Shown here in pieces: positions 14,515 through 23,445 of a stretch of DNA of 33,996 bases (position 1 is the stretch's first letter; each line of letters starts with the position of its first letter). The notes under the pieces were generated by a model, which made no database searches, was not told the origin of the DNA, and saw only the letters and a program-made list of their open reading frames with translations. The DNA comes from UBA1227 sp045629305 (GTDB lineage Bacteria; Bacillota; Clostridia; Oscillospirales; Acutalibacteraceae), in contig JAZQQZ010000009.1 in the NCBI GenBank assembly GCA_045629305.1, forward strand, positions 1 through 33,996, written 5' to 3'. The translations under genes were made by a program, and so were the position numbers.

Positions 14515-15921
14515 GTGGCAACGTCTTTCGTGTCCAAAGATGTGCTAAACGAACAGTTTAGCAACACGCTAAAAGTGAAAGCGTTGCTGGAGTCGAAATT
14601 CCCAGGAAGACAGCCACTCGCATGTACACGAACCTTCGGTTGCCAAGGCAATGTTGCGGAAGGTGAGCGTATTGATGGAATGCTCGAGCAGATGGGTTAC
14701 GGTTTCACCGATGACCCGGCAGAGGCGGACTTTATTCTCTTTAACACCTGTGCTGTGCGAGAGCATGCAGAGGAGAGAGTGTTCGGCAATATCGGAACGC
14801 TCAAGAAGTTCAAGGAGACGAATCCTGACCTCAAGATTGCTGTATGCGGATGCATGGTTCAGCAGGAGCATGTGAAGAACCGCCTAAAGCGAAGCTTCCC
14901 ATATGTTGATATTGTTTTCGGCACCCATGCGATTCACACATTTCCAGAGCATGTGCTTCGCGCATTGGAATCAAATGAGAGAGTGTTCGCGGTTCCAGAG
15001 AATGATGGATATGTCTTCGAAGGAGTTCCATCAAAGCATACCAACGATCTCAAAGCATTCCTTCCAATATCTTACGGCTGCAACAATTTCTGTACCTACT
15101 GTGTAGTGCCACTTGTAAAGGGCCGTGAGCGCAGCCGCAGATATGAGGATATTCTTGCGGATGCGAAGGACCTTGTTGCCAAGGGCTACAAGGAGATAAT
15201 GCTGATAGGTCAGAATGTCAATTCGTACGGCAACGATTTCGGTGAACAGAATCTTTTCTCTAAACTACTTCGTGAGATAGATGAGATCCCTGGTGACTTC
15301 ATAATTAGATTTATGACTTCCCATCCGAAGGATTGTTCTTTCGAGCTTATCGATACGATGGCGGAGTGTAAGAAGGTTGAGCACCATATTCATCTGCCGT
15401 TCCAGTCGGGTAACGACAGGGTGCTTAAAGAGATGAATCGTCACTATGACAGAGCAAGATATATCGAGGTTGCGAAATACGCCAAAGAGAAAATTCCAGA
15501 CATTGCAATCACATCCGATGTCATAGTTGGATTCCCAGGTGAGACGCATGAGGAGTTCCTCGATACAATCTCACTTATCAGGGAGGTTGAATTCTCATCA
15601 CTCTATGTCTTTATCTTCTCGCCGCGTGTAGGCACAGCGGCAGCTGAGATGGAAGACCCTGTACCGGCCGAAGAGAAGTCGGCCTGGTTCGATGAACTGA
15701 CGAAGGCACAGGAAGAGGTTGCGAGCCGTCGCTCTGCTCTGATGAAGGGTAAGACTTACAGAGCGCTCATTGAGGGCCGCAACAAAGCAGGCCGACTAAA
15801 TGGCCGCACCAGTCAAAATATCATGATTGAATTTGACGGTGGGGATGAGCTTATTGGCACATTCCAAAATATCAAGGTAACAGAGCCACTCACTTGGATA
15901 CTCAAGGGAGAGCTTCAATAA
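14515..15921 (+). CDS. miaB: tRNA-2-methylthio-N6-dimethylallyladenosine synthase MiaB
   Basis: This 468-residue radical-SAM methylthiotransferase converts i6A37 to ms2i6A37 in tRNAs reading UNN codons. The N-terminal auxiliary-cluster cysteines are C43 (FGCQGN), C79 (NTCAVRE) and C113 (CGCM). The radical-SAM triad C189-x3-C193-x2-C196 lies in GCNNFCTYC. A C-terminal TRAM-like domain follows near residue 405. The first motif reads CQGN where CQMN is usual. The start is GTG, with AAGGAGGG 7 bases upstream; the next in-frame ATG would remove the first cluster cysteine. It heads a run with a YlbF-family gene, mutS and mutL, as in Bacillus. Confidence 0.93.
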   Translation: MATSFVSKDVLNEQFSNTLKVKALLESKFPGRQPLACTRTFGCQGNVAEGERIDGMLEQMGYGFTDDPAEADFILFNTCAVREHAEERVFGNIGTLKKFKETNPDLKIAVCGCMVQQEHVKNRLKRSFPYVDIVFGTHAIHTFPEHVLRALESNERVFAVPENDGYVFEGVPSKHTNDLKAFLPISYGCNNFCTYCVVPLVKGRERSRRYEDILADAKDLVAKGYKEIMLIGQNVNSYGNDFGEQNLFSKLLREIDEIPGDFIIRFMTSHPKDCSFELIDTMAECKKVEHHIHLPFQSGNDRVLKEMNRHYDRARYIEVAKYAKEKIPDIAITSDVIVGFPGETHEEFLDTISLIREVEFSSLYVFIFSPRVGTAAAEMEDPVPAEEKSAWFDELTKAQEEVASRRSALMKGKTYRALIEGRNKAGRLNGRTSQNIMIEFDGGDELIGTFQNIKVTEPLTWILKGELQ

Positions 15922-15952
15922 ATTTCAAATTATTTTTAAAGGAGATATAAAA

Positions 15953-16363
15953 ATGAACGTAGTAGAACTTACAAGACAGCTTGGTGCTGCAATTCAGCAG
16001 GATGAAAGATATTTAAAATTCATCGCTGCTCGTGAGCAAATTGATAAGGATCCTGAAATCCTTGACAAGACAGCAAAGATTGAAGAAATCAGAACAGAGT
16101 ACCAGGCAGCAGCTATGGATCCTAATCCTGATGAGGCACTTTTATCAAAACTTGATAAGGACTTCCAGGACATCTACGCAGCACTTATGACATCTGACAA
16201 GATGGCTGAATTCAATGACGCAAGTGGCGAAGTTGATAAGATGATGAATTACATTATGCAGATTCTTTATCTCTGCGTAAACGGTGATGACCCAGCAACA
16301 TGTGAACCTGCAGAGGAAGAACATGAGTGTGGTGGCGAATGCAGCCATTGCTCAGGTTGCTAA
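15953..16363 (+). CDS. YlbF/YmcA (RicF/RicA) family protein with C-terminal cysteine cluster
   Basis: The 136-residue, mostly helical protein belongs to the YlbF/YmcA family. In Bacillus subtilis these form the Ric complex with YaaT, bind [4Fe-4S] clusters, and support RNase Y-dependent mRNA maturation and development. The helical domain covers residues 1-110. The tail after residue 110 holds C117, C126, C130, C133 and C136 in a CGGECSHCSGC ending, with C108 just before, fit for a metal or Fe-S site. It sits between miaB and mutS, the position that ymcA holds near miaB in Bacillus. AAAGGAGAT is 7 bases before the ATG. Confidence 0.8.
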   Translation: MNVVELTRQLGAAIQQDERYLKFIAAREQIDKDPEILDKTAKIEEIRTEYQAAAMDPNPDEALLSKLDKDFQDIYAALMTSDKMAEFNDASGEVDKMMNYIMQILYLCVNGDDPATCEPAEEEHECGGECSHCSGC

Positions 16364-16398
16364 TCGAAAGATTTAGGAAGAAGTAAGAGGCGGTAAAA

Positions 16399-18999
16399 TT
16401 GGCTGAATATACTCCTATGATGCAGCAGTACTTGCTGACTAAGGAACAATATAAAAATGAAATACTCTTTTATCGTCTCGGAGACTTCTATGAGATGTTC
16501 TTCGAAGACGCTGAAATCGCGTCGAGAGAACTCGACCTTGTCCTGACGGGCAAGGACTGTGGCCAGGAGGAGCGCGCCCCGATGTGTGGCGTGCCTTTCC
16601 ACGCTGCTGATTCCTATATTGCTCGCCTTGTTGCCAAGGGCTACAAGGTTGCAATATGTGAGCAGCTGGAAGACCCGGCACAGGCAAAGGGTATTGTAAA
16701 ACGTGGCGTTATAAGAATTGTAACGCCAGGTACTGTCATCGAGTCAGAGATGCTCGATGAGTCAAGAAACAACTATCTCTGTGCCGCATGTCTTATGGAG
16801 CATGAGATGGGATTATCTTTCGTTGATGTTTCAACAGGTGCAGTTTTCTGCACAACAGTATCTGCGGATTTCGGTGGCACTGAGGTGCTAAACGAACTTG
16901 GCCGTTTCTCACCGACTGAAGTCATCGCCAACAGTGATGCTCAGTCAGTCCCAGGACTTATGGAGTATGAAAAACGAGTAGAGACTGTAAAGATTGATTT
17001 CCAAGATGAACGCTTTGACTACGGTGTAGCTGAGTCTGTGCTTACAAAGCATTTTGGGAAATCAATAGATGAGATTGGTGCGACAACCAAAGTGTCGGTT
17101 GCATCACTCGGCGCTGCACTCTCATATCTTCTTGAGATGCAGAAGACTGAACTTTCCAATATTCGTTCAGTCAACTATTACACAGACGAGAAATTTATGC
17201 GTCTGGATTTCGCAGCTCGCAGAAATTTGGAACTTGTCGAGACAATGAGAAACCGCGATAAGCGTGGCTCACTTCTCTGGGTACTTGATAAGACGAAAAC
17301 TGCGATGGGCAAGAGACTACTTCGTACATATCTCGAACAGCCACTTGTATCAACCGCTGCAATTATTAGAAGACAGAATGCTGTCGCTTACCTCATCGAT
17401 AATATGAGGACCCGCGACGAGATAGCCTCCTATCTCACCAATGTCCATGATATGGAACGACTTATCACCCGTATCTCGTACGGCACTGCTAATGCACGTG
17501 AGCTCCGTTCCCTTTATGAGACATTGTCACTCCTTCAACCGATTAAGGACATTTTGTCTGGACAGACAACAGAACTTCTGTCAGCGATTGAAGGCGATAT
17601 AGATCCTATGCACGACGTGCTTGACCTTATCGATTCCGCTATCGCAGAGGACCCACCGTTCTCAGTTCGCGAAGGCGATATGATAAGGGATGGCTACAAC
17701 GAGGAACTAGATTCCCTTCGTGAAATCTTGAAGGGTGGCAAGGGCTACCTCGCAAAGATTGAGGCCGACGAGCAGGAACGCACAGGAATTAAGAAACTTA
17801 AAATTGGCTATAACCGAGTATTCGGATATTACATAGAGGTCCTAAATACATATAAGGACCAGGTGCCAGAGAACTATATCAGAAAGCAGACTCTTGCGAG
17901 TTGCGAGAGATATATCACAGAGGAACTCAAAGAACTTGAGTCCAAAGTTCTCGGAGCACAGGAGAGAATCACAAGACTAGAGTATGAGATATTCTCATCT
18001 ATCCGTGATAGCGTTGCCGGCGAACTCGATAGAGTTCAGAGGACTGCCAACGCTGTATCACAGCTCGATGTTCTATGTGCTTTCGCTAAAGTATCAAATG
18101 ACAACAATTACATCTGTCCTGAAATTTTCGAAGACGGTGTGATTGATATTCGCGATGGTAGACATCCAGTTGTCGAGAAAATGCTCGACACACCATTCGT
18201 GCCTAACGACACCTTGCTTGATCTTGATGACAATATGGCGGCTATCATCACCGGACCTAATATGGCTGGTAAGTCGACATACATGCGTCAGGTTGCACTC
18301 ATAGTTGTCATGGCCCAGGTTGGCTGCTTCGTTCCAGCATCCTTCGCGCATATCAGCGTATGTGATAGCGTGTTCACAAGAGTAGGCGCGTCGGATGACC
18401 TCGCAGCAGGCCAGTCAACCTTTATGGTTGAGATGACCGAGGTTGCCAACATCTTGAAGAATGCGACGAAGAACAGTCTTATCATTCTTGATGAGATTGG
18501 CCGTGGTACTTCAACCTTCGATGGAATGAGTATCGCAAGAGCAGTTCTTGAATATGTGACAGGTAAGAAGATTGGTGCGAAGACACTCTTCGCAACTCAC
18601 TACCATGAGCTCACAGAACTTGAGGATGAGAATCCTCATATTAAGAATTACAACATCGCTTGTAAGAAACGTGGCGATGATATTATCTTCCTTCGCCGAA
18701 TCGTCAGAGGTCCAGCAGATGGAAGTTACGGTATAGAAGTTGCGAAACTTGCCGGTGTCCCGACCGCTGTTGTAAAGCGTGCGCGTGAGGTGCTCGATGA
18801 GATGGTTGCAACTGGCGTGACTATACCGACACAGATTAACATCACATCAGTTGATGAGGATGAGAGTCAGATCTCATTCACAAGTGCGGCTGGTGACAAG
18901 ATTGTCGATGAGCTTCGCACACTTGATGTAAATACACTTACACCGATTGAATCGATGCAATATCTATATGAGCTCGTAAAGAGAGCTAAAGAATCTTAA
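16399..18999 (+). CDS. mutS: DNA mismatch repair ATPase MutS
   Basis: The 866-residue protein is a full-length MutS that binds mismatches and recruits MutL. The N terminus reads YTPMMQQY and then GDFYEMF, with the mismatch-contacting Phe-x-Glu. The ATPase has Walker A GPNMAGKST near 619-627, Walker B LIILDEIGRGTSTFDG near 694-709, and the FATHYHEL switch near 733. The start is TTG at 16399, with AGAGGCGG upstream; it places the TPMMQQY block at residue 5, as in other MutS, whereas the next ATG would start inside that block. mutL follows after 20 bases. Confidence 0.96.
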   Translation: MAEYTPMMQQYLLTKEQYKNEILFYRLGDFYEMFFEDAEIASRELDLVLTGKDCGQEERAPMCGVPFHAADSYIARLVAKGYKVAICEQLEDPAQAKGIVKRGVIRIVTPGTVIESEMLDESRNNYLCAACLMEHEMGLSFVDVSTGAVFCTTVSADFGGTEVLNELGRFSPTEVIANSDAQSVPGLMEYEKRVETVKIDFQDERFDYGVAESVLTKHFGKSIDEIGATTKVSVASLGAALSYLLEMQKTELSNIRSVNYYTDEKFMRLDFAARRNLELVETMRNRDKRGSLLWVLDKTKTAMGKRLLRTYLEQPLVSTAAIIRRQNAVAYLIDNMRTRDEIASYLTNVHDMERLITRISYGTANARELRSLYETLSLLQPIKDILSGQTTELLSAIEGDIDPMHDVLDLIDSAIAEDPPFSVREGDMIRDGYNEELDSLREILKGGKGYLAKIEADEQERTGIKKLKIGYNRVFGYYIEVLNTYKDQVPENYIRKQTLASCERYITEELKELESKVLGAQERITRLEYEIFSSIRDSVAGELDRVQRTANAVSQLDVLCAFAKVSNDNNYICPEIFEDGVIDIRDGRHPVVEKMLDTPFVPNDTLLDLDDNMAAIITGPNMAGKSTYMRQVALIVVMAQVGCFVPASFAHISVCDSVFTRVGASDDLAAGQSTFMVEMTEVANILKNATKNSLIILDEIGRGTSTFDGMSIARAVLEYVTGKKIGAKTLFATHYHELTELEDENPHIKNYNIACKKRGDDIIFLRRIVRGPADGSYGIEVAKLAGVPTAVVKRAREVLDEMVATGVTIPTQINITSVDEDESQISFTSAAGDKIVDELRTLDVNTLTPIESMQYLYELVKRAKES

Positions 19000-19019
19000 A
19001 CCTATGGGGAGGTGAGCAC

Positions 19020-20792
19020 ATGCCGAAGATTAACGTTCTTCCGAAACACGTAGCAGATCTTATTGCTGCGGGTGAAGTAGTAGAGCGTCCGGCATCAGTT
19101 GTAAAAGAACTGATGGAGAACGCGATAGATGCAGGTGCCACCAATCTTACAGTTGAGATTAAAAGAGGTGGCGTAACATACATCCGTATCACCGATAACG
19201 GATGGGGAATTGAGCGAGAAGATATAAGAAACGCGTTCAAGAGTCACGCCACAAGTAAACTTGAAAATGAGGATGACCTTCTCGCAATTGGCACACTCGG
19301 CTTCCGTGGTGAAGCCCTCGCATCTATTGCGGCTGTGTCTAAGGTTGATGTTCTCACTTGCACAGACAGTGAGGAGATAGGAACTCTTTATAAAATCGAA
19401 GGTGGAGAAGAGGTACTTCTTGATGATGCAGGTTGTCCAAACGGAACAACCATTATCGTGCGTGATCTCTTCTACAATACACCAGCTCGAATGAAGTTCC
19501 TAAAGAAGGATGTAACAGAAGGAAATTCAGTTGCAGGCGTTGTCGATAGAATCGCACTCTCTCATCCAGAGATTGCAATAAGATTTATCCGCGAGGATAA
19601 GCAGCAGCTTGTCACATCAGGTAACGGTAATCTTATCGACACTATCTATTCAATCTTCGGTAAAGATTTTAGCAACACACTTATTGAGGCAAATTATGCA
19701 CTCAATGATATAAAAGTTGAGGGATATGTATCCCTCCCAACTGCTTCTCGTGCAAATCGCTCTATGCAGTTCTTCTTCCTCAACGGAAGACTTGTAAAGA
19801 GCGGAACTGCATGCGCGGCACTTGAGCAGGCATATAAGAATGCAATTATGGTTGGCAAGTTCCCAGCTTGTGTACTTAGCATCACTGCACCACTTGAGTC
19901 GGTTGATGTAAATGTTCATCCTGCTAAGACAGAAGTTCGTTTCGCGAACGAGAAGCCAATCTTCGATGCGGTATATTACGCCGCTCGTGGAGCTATTGAG
20001 GAGCGGGATAGACCTAATCGTCTTGATCTCGCGAAGATGGAACTAAAGCGTGAGGCAAGCAATCCATTTATTCAAGAGACAAAGGCGACTTATGAGCAGG
20101 TGAAACTTCCCGAGAGGAAGCCGGAGCCAGTTCCATATCAGCGTAAGGCAGAACCAAAGCCGGAACCGGTAAGACTCGAGCCGAAACTTGAACCTAAGGA
20201 GGAGCCGATTGCTGAGGCTCCAAAGTTCCGACTCATAGGTGAGGCCTTCGCCACATATATCATTGTCGAGATGGATGAAAAGATTCTCCTCATCGACAAG
20301 CATGCCGCTCATGAGCGTATGCTTTTCGAGCAGCTTAAAGCAAATAAAGAAAAAGAGGGCGTGAAGTCACAGGTACTCTTAAGCCCTATGACAATCACAC
20401 TCTCCAAAGAGGAATATTCGGCAATTCTTTCGAACCTTGATGTTCTCGAAGAAGCCGGATTTCAGATAGGTGATTTTGGTTCTGGAACAGTGGTTGTAAG
20501 AGAAGTTCCTGTAATGCTTGCGGGTGACGACATTAAAGCACTCGTTGAAGAGATGGCAGGATATCTTGTGGCATCACAGAACCCAGTTCCAGAAAAACTT
20601 GATTGGATTTATCACAACACCGCATGTAGAGCAGCAATAAAAGGTGGAGATAGGACAACAGAATACGAACTCCAGAAGTTCGCCTTCAAGTTGCTTCAAA
20701 ATCCAGATATAAGATATTGCCCACATGGTAGACCTGTGCTTATTGAGATGAGCAAGAGCGATCTTGAGAAGCAGTTTGGTAGAATCGTTTAG
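19020..20792 (+). CDS. mutL: DNA mismatch repair protein MutL (endonuclease type)
   Basis: The 590-residue protein has the GHKL ATPase at the N terminus: ENAIDAGA (34-41), DNGWGI (59-64) and GFRGEAL near 98. A Pro- and Glu-rich linker spans about residues 350-400. The C-terminal domain has the endonuclease motif D-x-H-A-x2-E-x4-E at 426-437 (DKHAAHERMLFE), plus ACRAAIKGGD and CPHGRP, the zinc-site parts. It can therefore nick DNA, as expected in bacteria without MutH. GGGGAGGTG precedes the ATG. glnN follows after 8 bases; miaA, a common next gene in Firmicutes, is absent here. Confidence 0.96.
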   Translation: MPKINVLPKHVADLIAAGEVVERPASVVKELMENAIDAGATNLTVEIKRGGVTYIRITDNGWGIEREDIRNAFKSHATSKLENEDDLLAIGTLGFRGEALASIAAVSKVDVLTCTDSEEIGTLYKIEGGEEVLLDDAGCPNGTTIIVRDLFYNTPARMKFLKKDVTEGNSVAGVVDRIALSHPEIAIRFIREDKQQLVTSGNGNLIDTIYSIFGKDFSNTLIEANYALNDIKVEGYVSLPTASRANRSMQFFFLNGRLVKSGTACAALEQAYKNAIMVGKFPACVLSITAPLESVDVNVHPAKTEVRFANEKPIFDAVYYAARGAIEERDRPNRLDLAKMELKREASNPFIQETKATYEQVKLPERKPEPVPYQRKAEPKPEPVRLEPKLEPKEEPIAEAPKFRLIGEAFATYIIVEMDEKILLIDKHAAHERMLFEQLKANKEKEGVKSQVLLSPMTITLSKEEYSAILSNLDVLEEAGFQIGDFGSGTVVVREVPVMLAGDDIKALVEEMAGYLVASQNPVPEKLDWIYHNTACRAAIKGGDRTTEYELQKFAFKLLQNPDIRYCPHGRPVLIEMSKSDLEKQFGRIV

Positions 20793-20800
20793 GAGGAAAT

Positions 20801-22903
20801 ATGAGCATAACGAATGTGCCAGAGATTTTCGGCAGTCTCGTCTTCAATGAAGACGTCATGCATGAGCATCTGCCGAAAGATACATATGATTCACTGAAGG
20901 AATGTATAAATGAGAATAAACCACTTCCATTGGAAGTGGCTCAGTCGGTTGCATCCTGTATGAAAACATGGGCAGTCTCTAAAGGAGCTACTCACTTCAC
21001 ACATTGGTTTCAACCAATGACTGGCTTTACTGCTGAGAAGCATGATAGTTTTATCAAGCCAGTTGGCGAGGGTAGAATAATTATGGACTTCTCCGGTAAA
21101 GAACTTATCTGTTCTGAACCAGATGCATCATCATTCCCAAGCGGAGGACTCCGCGCAACATTTGAAGCGCGCGGTTATACGGCTTGGGATCCGACATCCT
21201 ATGCCTTTATCAAAGATAAGACACTTTGTATACCTTCCATTTTTTGCTCATATAGTGGACAGGTACTCGATAAGAAAACTCCTCTTATGCGTTCCCTCCA
21301 AGCGCTTAACAAGCAATCAATTCGTGTTATAAATGCACTTGGTAATGAAACAGGTGCGAAACATATAAAATCATTCATAGGTGGCGAGCAGGAATATTTC
21401 TTGATTGACCGCGACCTCTACAACAAACGACAGGATCTAAGACTCACAGGTCGTACACTCTTCGGGGCAATGCCACCGAAGGGCCAGGAGATGGAGGATC
21501 ACTACTTTGGCACAATAAAGCCACGAGTGAAACTTTTCATGGACGACCTTGACAAGGAACTTTGGAAACTTGGCATCTATGCCAAGACCGAACATAATGA
21601 GGCAGCTCCTGCACAGCATGAGCTTGCGCCGATTTATAGTGAGGCCAATACAGCAATCGATCAGAACCAATTGACGATGGAGATTATGAAGACTGTTGCT
21701 ATAAAGCACAATCTTGCATGCCTTATCCATGAGAAGCCTTTTGCTGGAGTCAACGGTTCTGGTAAACATAACAACTGGTCAGTTGTAACAGATACAGGCG
21801 TCAATCTTTTCGATCCAGGAAAGACACCAGAGGAGAATCTTCTCTTCTTAGTTTTCCTTGCCGCTGTTATCAAAGGAACTGATGAGTATCAAGATCTTAT
21901 CAGAGTATCAGTTGCGTCACCATCTAACGATCATCGTCTCGGTGGTTGCGAGGCACCACCTGCTATCGTTTCACTCTATCTTGGAGACGAGCTCGATGCG
22001 GTGGTAGACGCCATTAAGAATGATGAGCATTTTGAATCACAGAACAAGATAGAACTCAAGTCGGGTGTAAAAGTTATCCCGAGACTTGTAAAAGATACAT
22101 CGGATAGAAATAGAACTTCTCCTTTCGCTTTCACAGGAAATAAGTTCGAACTTCGACTTGTTGGCTCATCCGCATCACTCTCTGATGCGAATGTCATGCT
22201 TAACACAATGCTCGCTGAGGAACTTAGCATATTTGCAGACAGACTTGAAAATGCGAGTGATGTGGAACTTGAAGCCAATAAACTCATATCTGAGACTATC
22301 AAGGAACACAGTAGAATAGTATTCAACGGAAACAATTATTCTAAGGAGTGGGAACTTGAGGCAAAGAGCCGAGGGCTTCTGAATCTCAAGACTACAGCGG
22401 ACGCTGTTCCTGTATATCTTCTTGATAAGAATGTTGAACTTTTCAAGAAACACAAAGTTTATTCAAAAGAGGAGCTTCAATCACATTATGAGATAAGCCT
22501 TGAAAACTATTGCAAGGTTCTTCATATTGAGGCCCTGACTATGGTGGACATGGTAAAGAAAAATATCTATCCAGCAGTATGTCAGTATATGGGTGAAGTC
22601 GCTGATACAATCGTCAAGAAAAAAGAGGCGTCTTCTAAAGCGACATTCACACTTGAGAATGAACTTCTCACATCGCTCTCAACTTATTCTGATAAACTCT
22701 TCAAGGCAACAAGACGACTTGAGAAGAATATCGAAAGTGCTGAGGGCAATGACGATATTAAATCAAAGTCAGAATATTATCGAGATATTATCTCAGAGGA
22801 TATGGCTGAGGTAAGACTGTATGCCGATGAGCTCGAGAAGATCACATCGGCTGAGCTCTGGCCATTCCCAACTTACACTGAACTTCTGTACAGTGTTGTA
22901 TGA
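20801..22903 (+). CDS. glnN: Type III glutamine synthetase
   Basis: The 700-residue enzyme makes glutamine from glutamate, ammonia and ATP. Its length is that of the GSIII class and about 1.5 times that of GlnA. Family blocks are THWFQPMTG (67-75), GGEQEYFLID (194-203), KTEHNEAAPAQHELAP (262-277), the ATP-site block NGSGKHNNWS (318-327) and SNDHRLGGCEAPPAI (375-389). In the last block Ser and Cys replace residues that are usually Gly and Asn. The C-terminal third (about 560-690) is helical. TAGGAGGA overlaps the mutL stop region 8 bases upstream. Nitrogen regulation is not visible in the short gap. Confidence 0.95.
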   Translation: MSITNVPEIFGSLVFNEDVMHEHLPKDTYDSLKECINENKPLPLEVAQSVASCMKTWAVSKGATHFTHWFQPMTGFTAEKHDSFIKPVGEGRIIMDFSGKELICSEPDASSFPSGGLRATFEARGYTAWDPTSYAFIKDKTLCIPSIFCSYSGQVLDKKTPLMRSLQALNKQSIRVINALGNETGAKHIKSFIGGEQEYFLIDRDLYNKRQDLRLTGRTLFGAMPPKGQEMEDHYFGTIKPRVKLFMDDLDKELWKLGIYAKTEHNEAAPAQHELAPIYSEANTAIDQNQLTMEIMKTVAIKHNLACLIHEKPFAGVNGSGKHNNWSVVTDTGVNLFDPGKTPEENLLFLVFLAAVIKGTDEYQDLIRVSVASPSNDHRLGGCEAPPAIVSLYLGDELDAVVDAIKNDEHFESQNKIELKSGVKVIPRLVKDTSDRNRTSPFAFTGNKFELRLVGSSASLSDANVMLNTMLAEELSIFADRLENASDVELEANKLISETIKEHSRIVFNGNNYSKEWELEAKSRGLLNLKTTADAVPVYLLDKNVELFKKHKVYSKEELQSHYEISLENYCKVLHIEALTMVDMVKKNIYPAVCQYMGEVADTIVKKKEASSKATFTLENELLTSLSTYSDKLFKATRRLEKNIESAEGNDDIKSKSEYYRDIISEDMAEVRLYADELEKITSAELWPFPTYTELLYSVV

Positions 22904-22917
22904 CGGACGTGAAGTAA

Positions 22918-23445
22918 TTGAATAAAAATTTCGATAAAACTTTATATCTTTCACAGGCGGGTGCTATCGCGGCAATATACGCGATAGTGAGCATCCTATC
23001 GATGGCGACCGGGCTCGCGTTCGGGCCGATACAATTCCGACTCGCTGAGTGTCTTTATATCGTATTTCTTGACACTCCGGCGATGATACCAGGAATTGTC
23101 ATTGGCTGTGCCATCACCAACATAGCGAGCCCCTACGGGGTGGTCGACATCGTAATCGGCTCGCTCGCGTCCCTGCTTGCCGCGTTCTTTGCATATAGGA
23201 CAAGGAACGTACGAGTGAAACAAATTCCACTCTTATCAATGCTATTCCCAATAATTTGTAACGCATTGATAGTCGGAGCAGAGATTGCATTTATGCAGAG
23301 TAATGAAAAGGTATCATTTTTATTCTTCATCACTACCGCTGCAGAGATTGCCATAGGAGAGTCAGTAGCTATGGTGATCGGTTATTTTGGAAAATTGATT
23401 TTTGATAAATCAGGAGTAAGGAAAAATGAAAAAGGCAATAAGTAG
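22918..23445 (+). CDS. queT: QueT family ECF transporter S component (queuosine precursor)
   Basis: The 175-residue membrane protein has five or six helices and the QueT pattern: IQFRLAECL (36-44), a GCAITNIASPYGVVDIVIGSL region (63-83) and a late AEIAIGESVAMVIGY helix. QueT binds preQ1 or a similar queuosine precursor and works with a shared ECF energising module. The start is taken as TTG at 22918; the ribosome binding site is weak (GGACGTGAAG). The first half is more GC-rich than the surroundings by hand count (48-58 percent in 60-base blocks). No preQ1 riboswitch fits in the 14 bases before it. It overlaps the next gene by 20 bases. Confidence 0.83.
   Translation: MNKNFDKTLYLSQAGAIAAIYAIVSILSMATGLAFGPIQFRLAECLYIVFLDTPAMIPGIVIGCAITNIASPYGVVDIVIGSLASLLAAFFAYRTRNVRVKQIPLLSMLFPIICNALIVGAEIAFMQSNEKVSFLFFITTAAEIAIGESVAMVIGYFGKLIFDKSGVRKNEKGNK
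22964..22987 (+). repeat. Perfect inverted repeat in the 5' coding part of queT
   Basis: CTATCGCG (22964-22971) and CGCGATAG (22980-22987) are perfect inverse complements around an 8-base AT-rich centre. The hairpin would form about 45 bases after the TTG start, where it could slow translation. Confidence 0.5.

Noticed and set aside
22904..22917. Possible preQ1 riboswitch before queT
   Set aside because: Only 14 bases separate glnN from queT, too short for a preQ1 aptamer, and no aptamer-like fold was recognised in the end of glnN.
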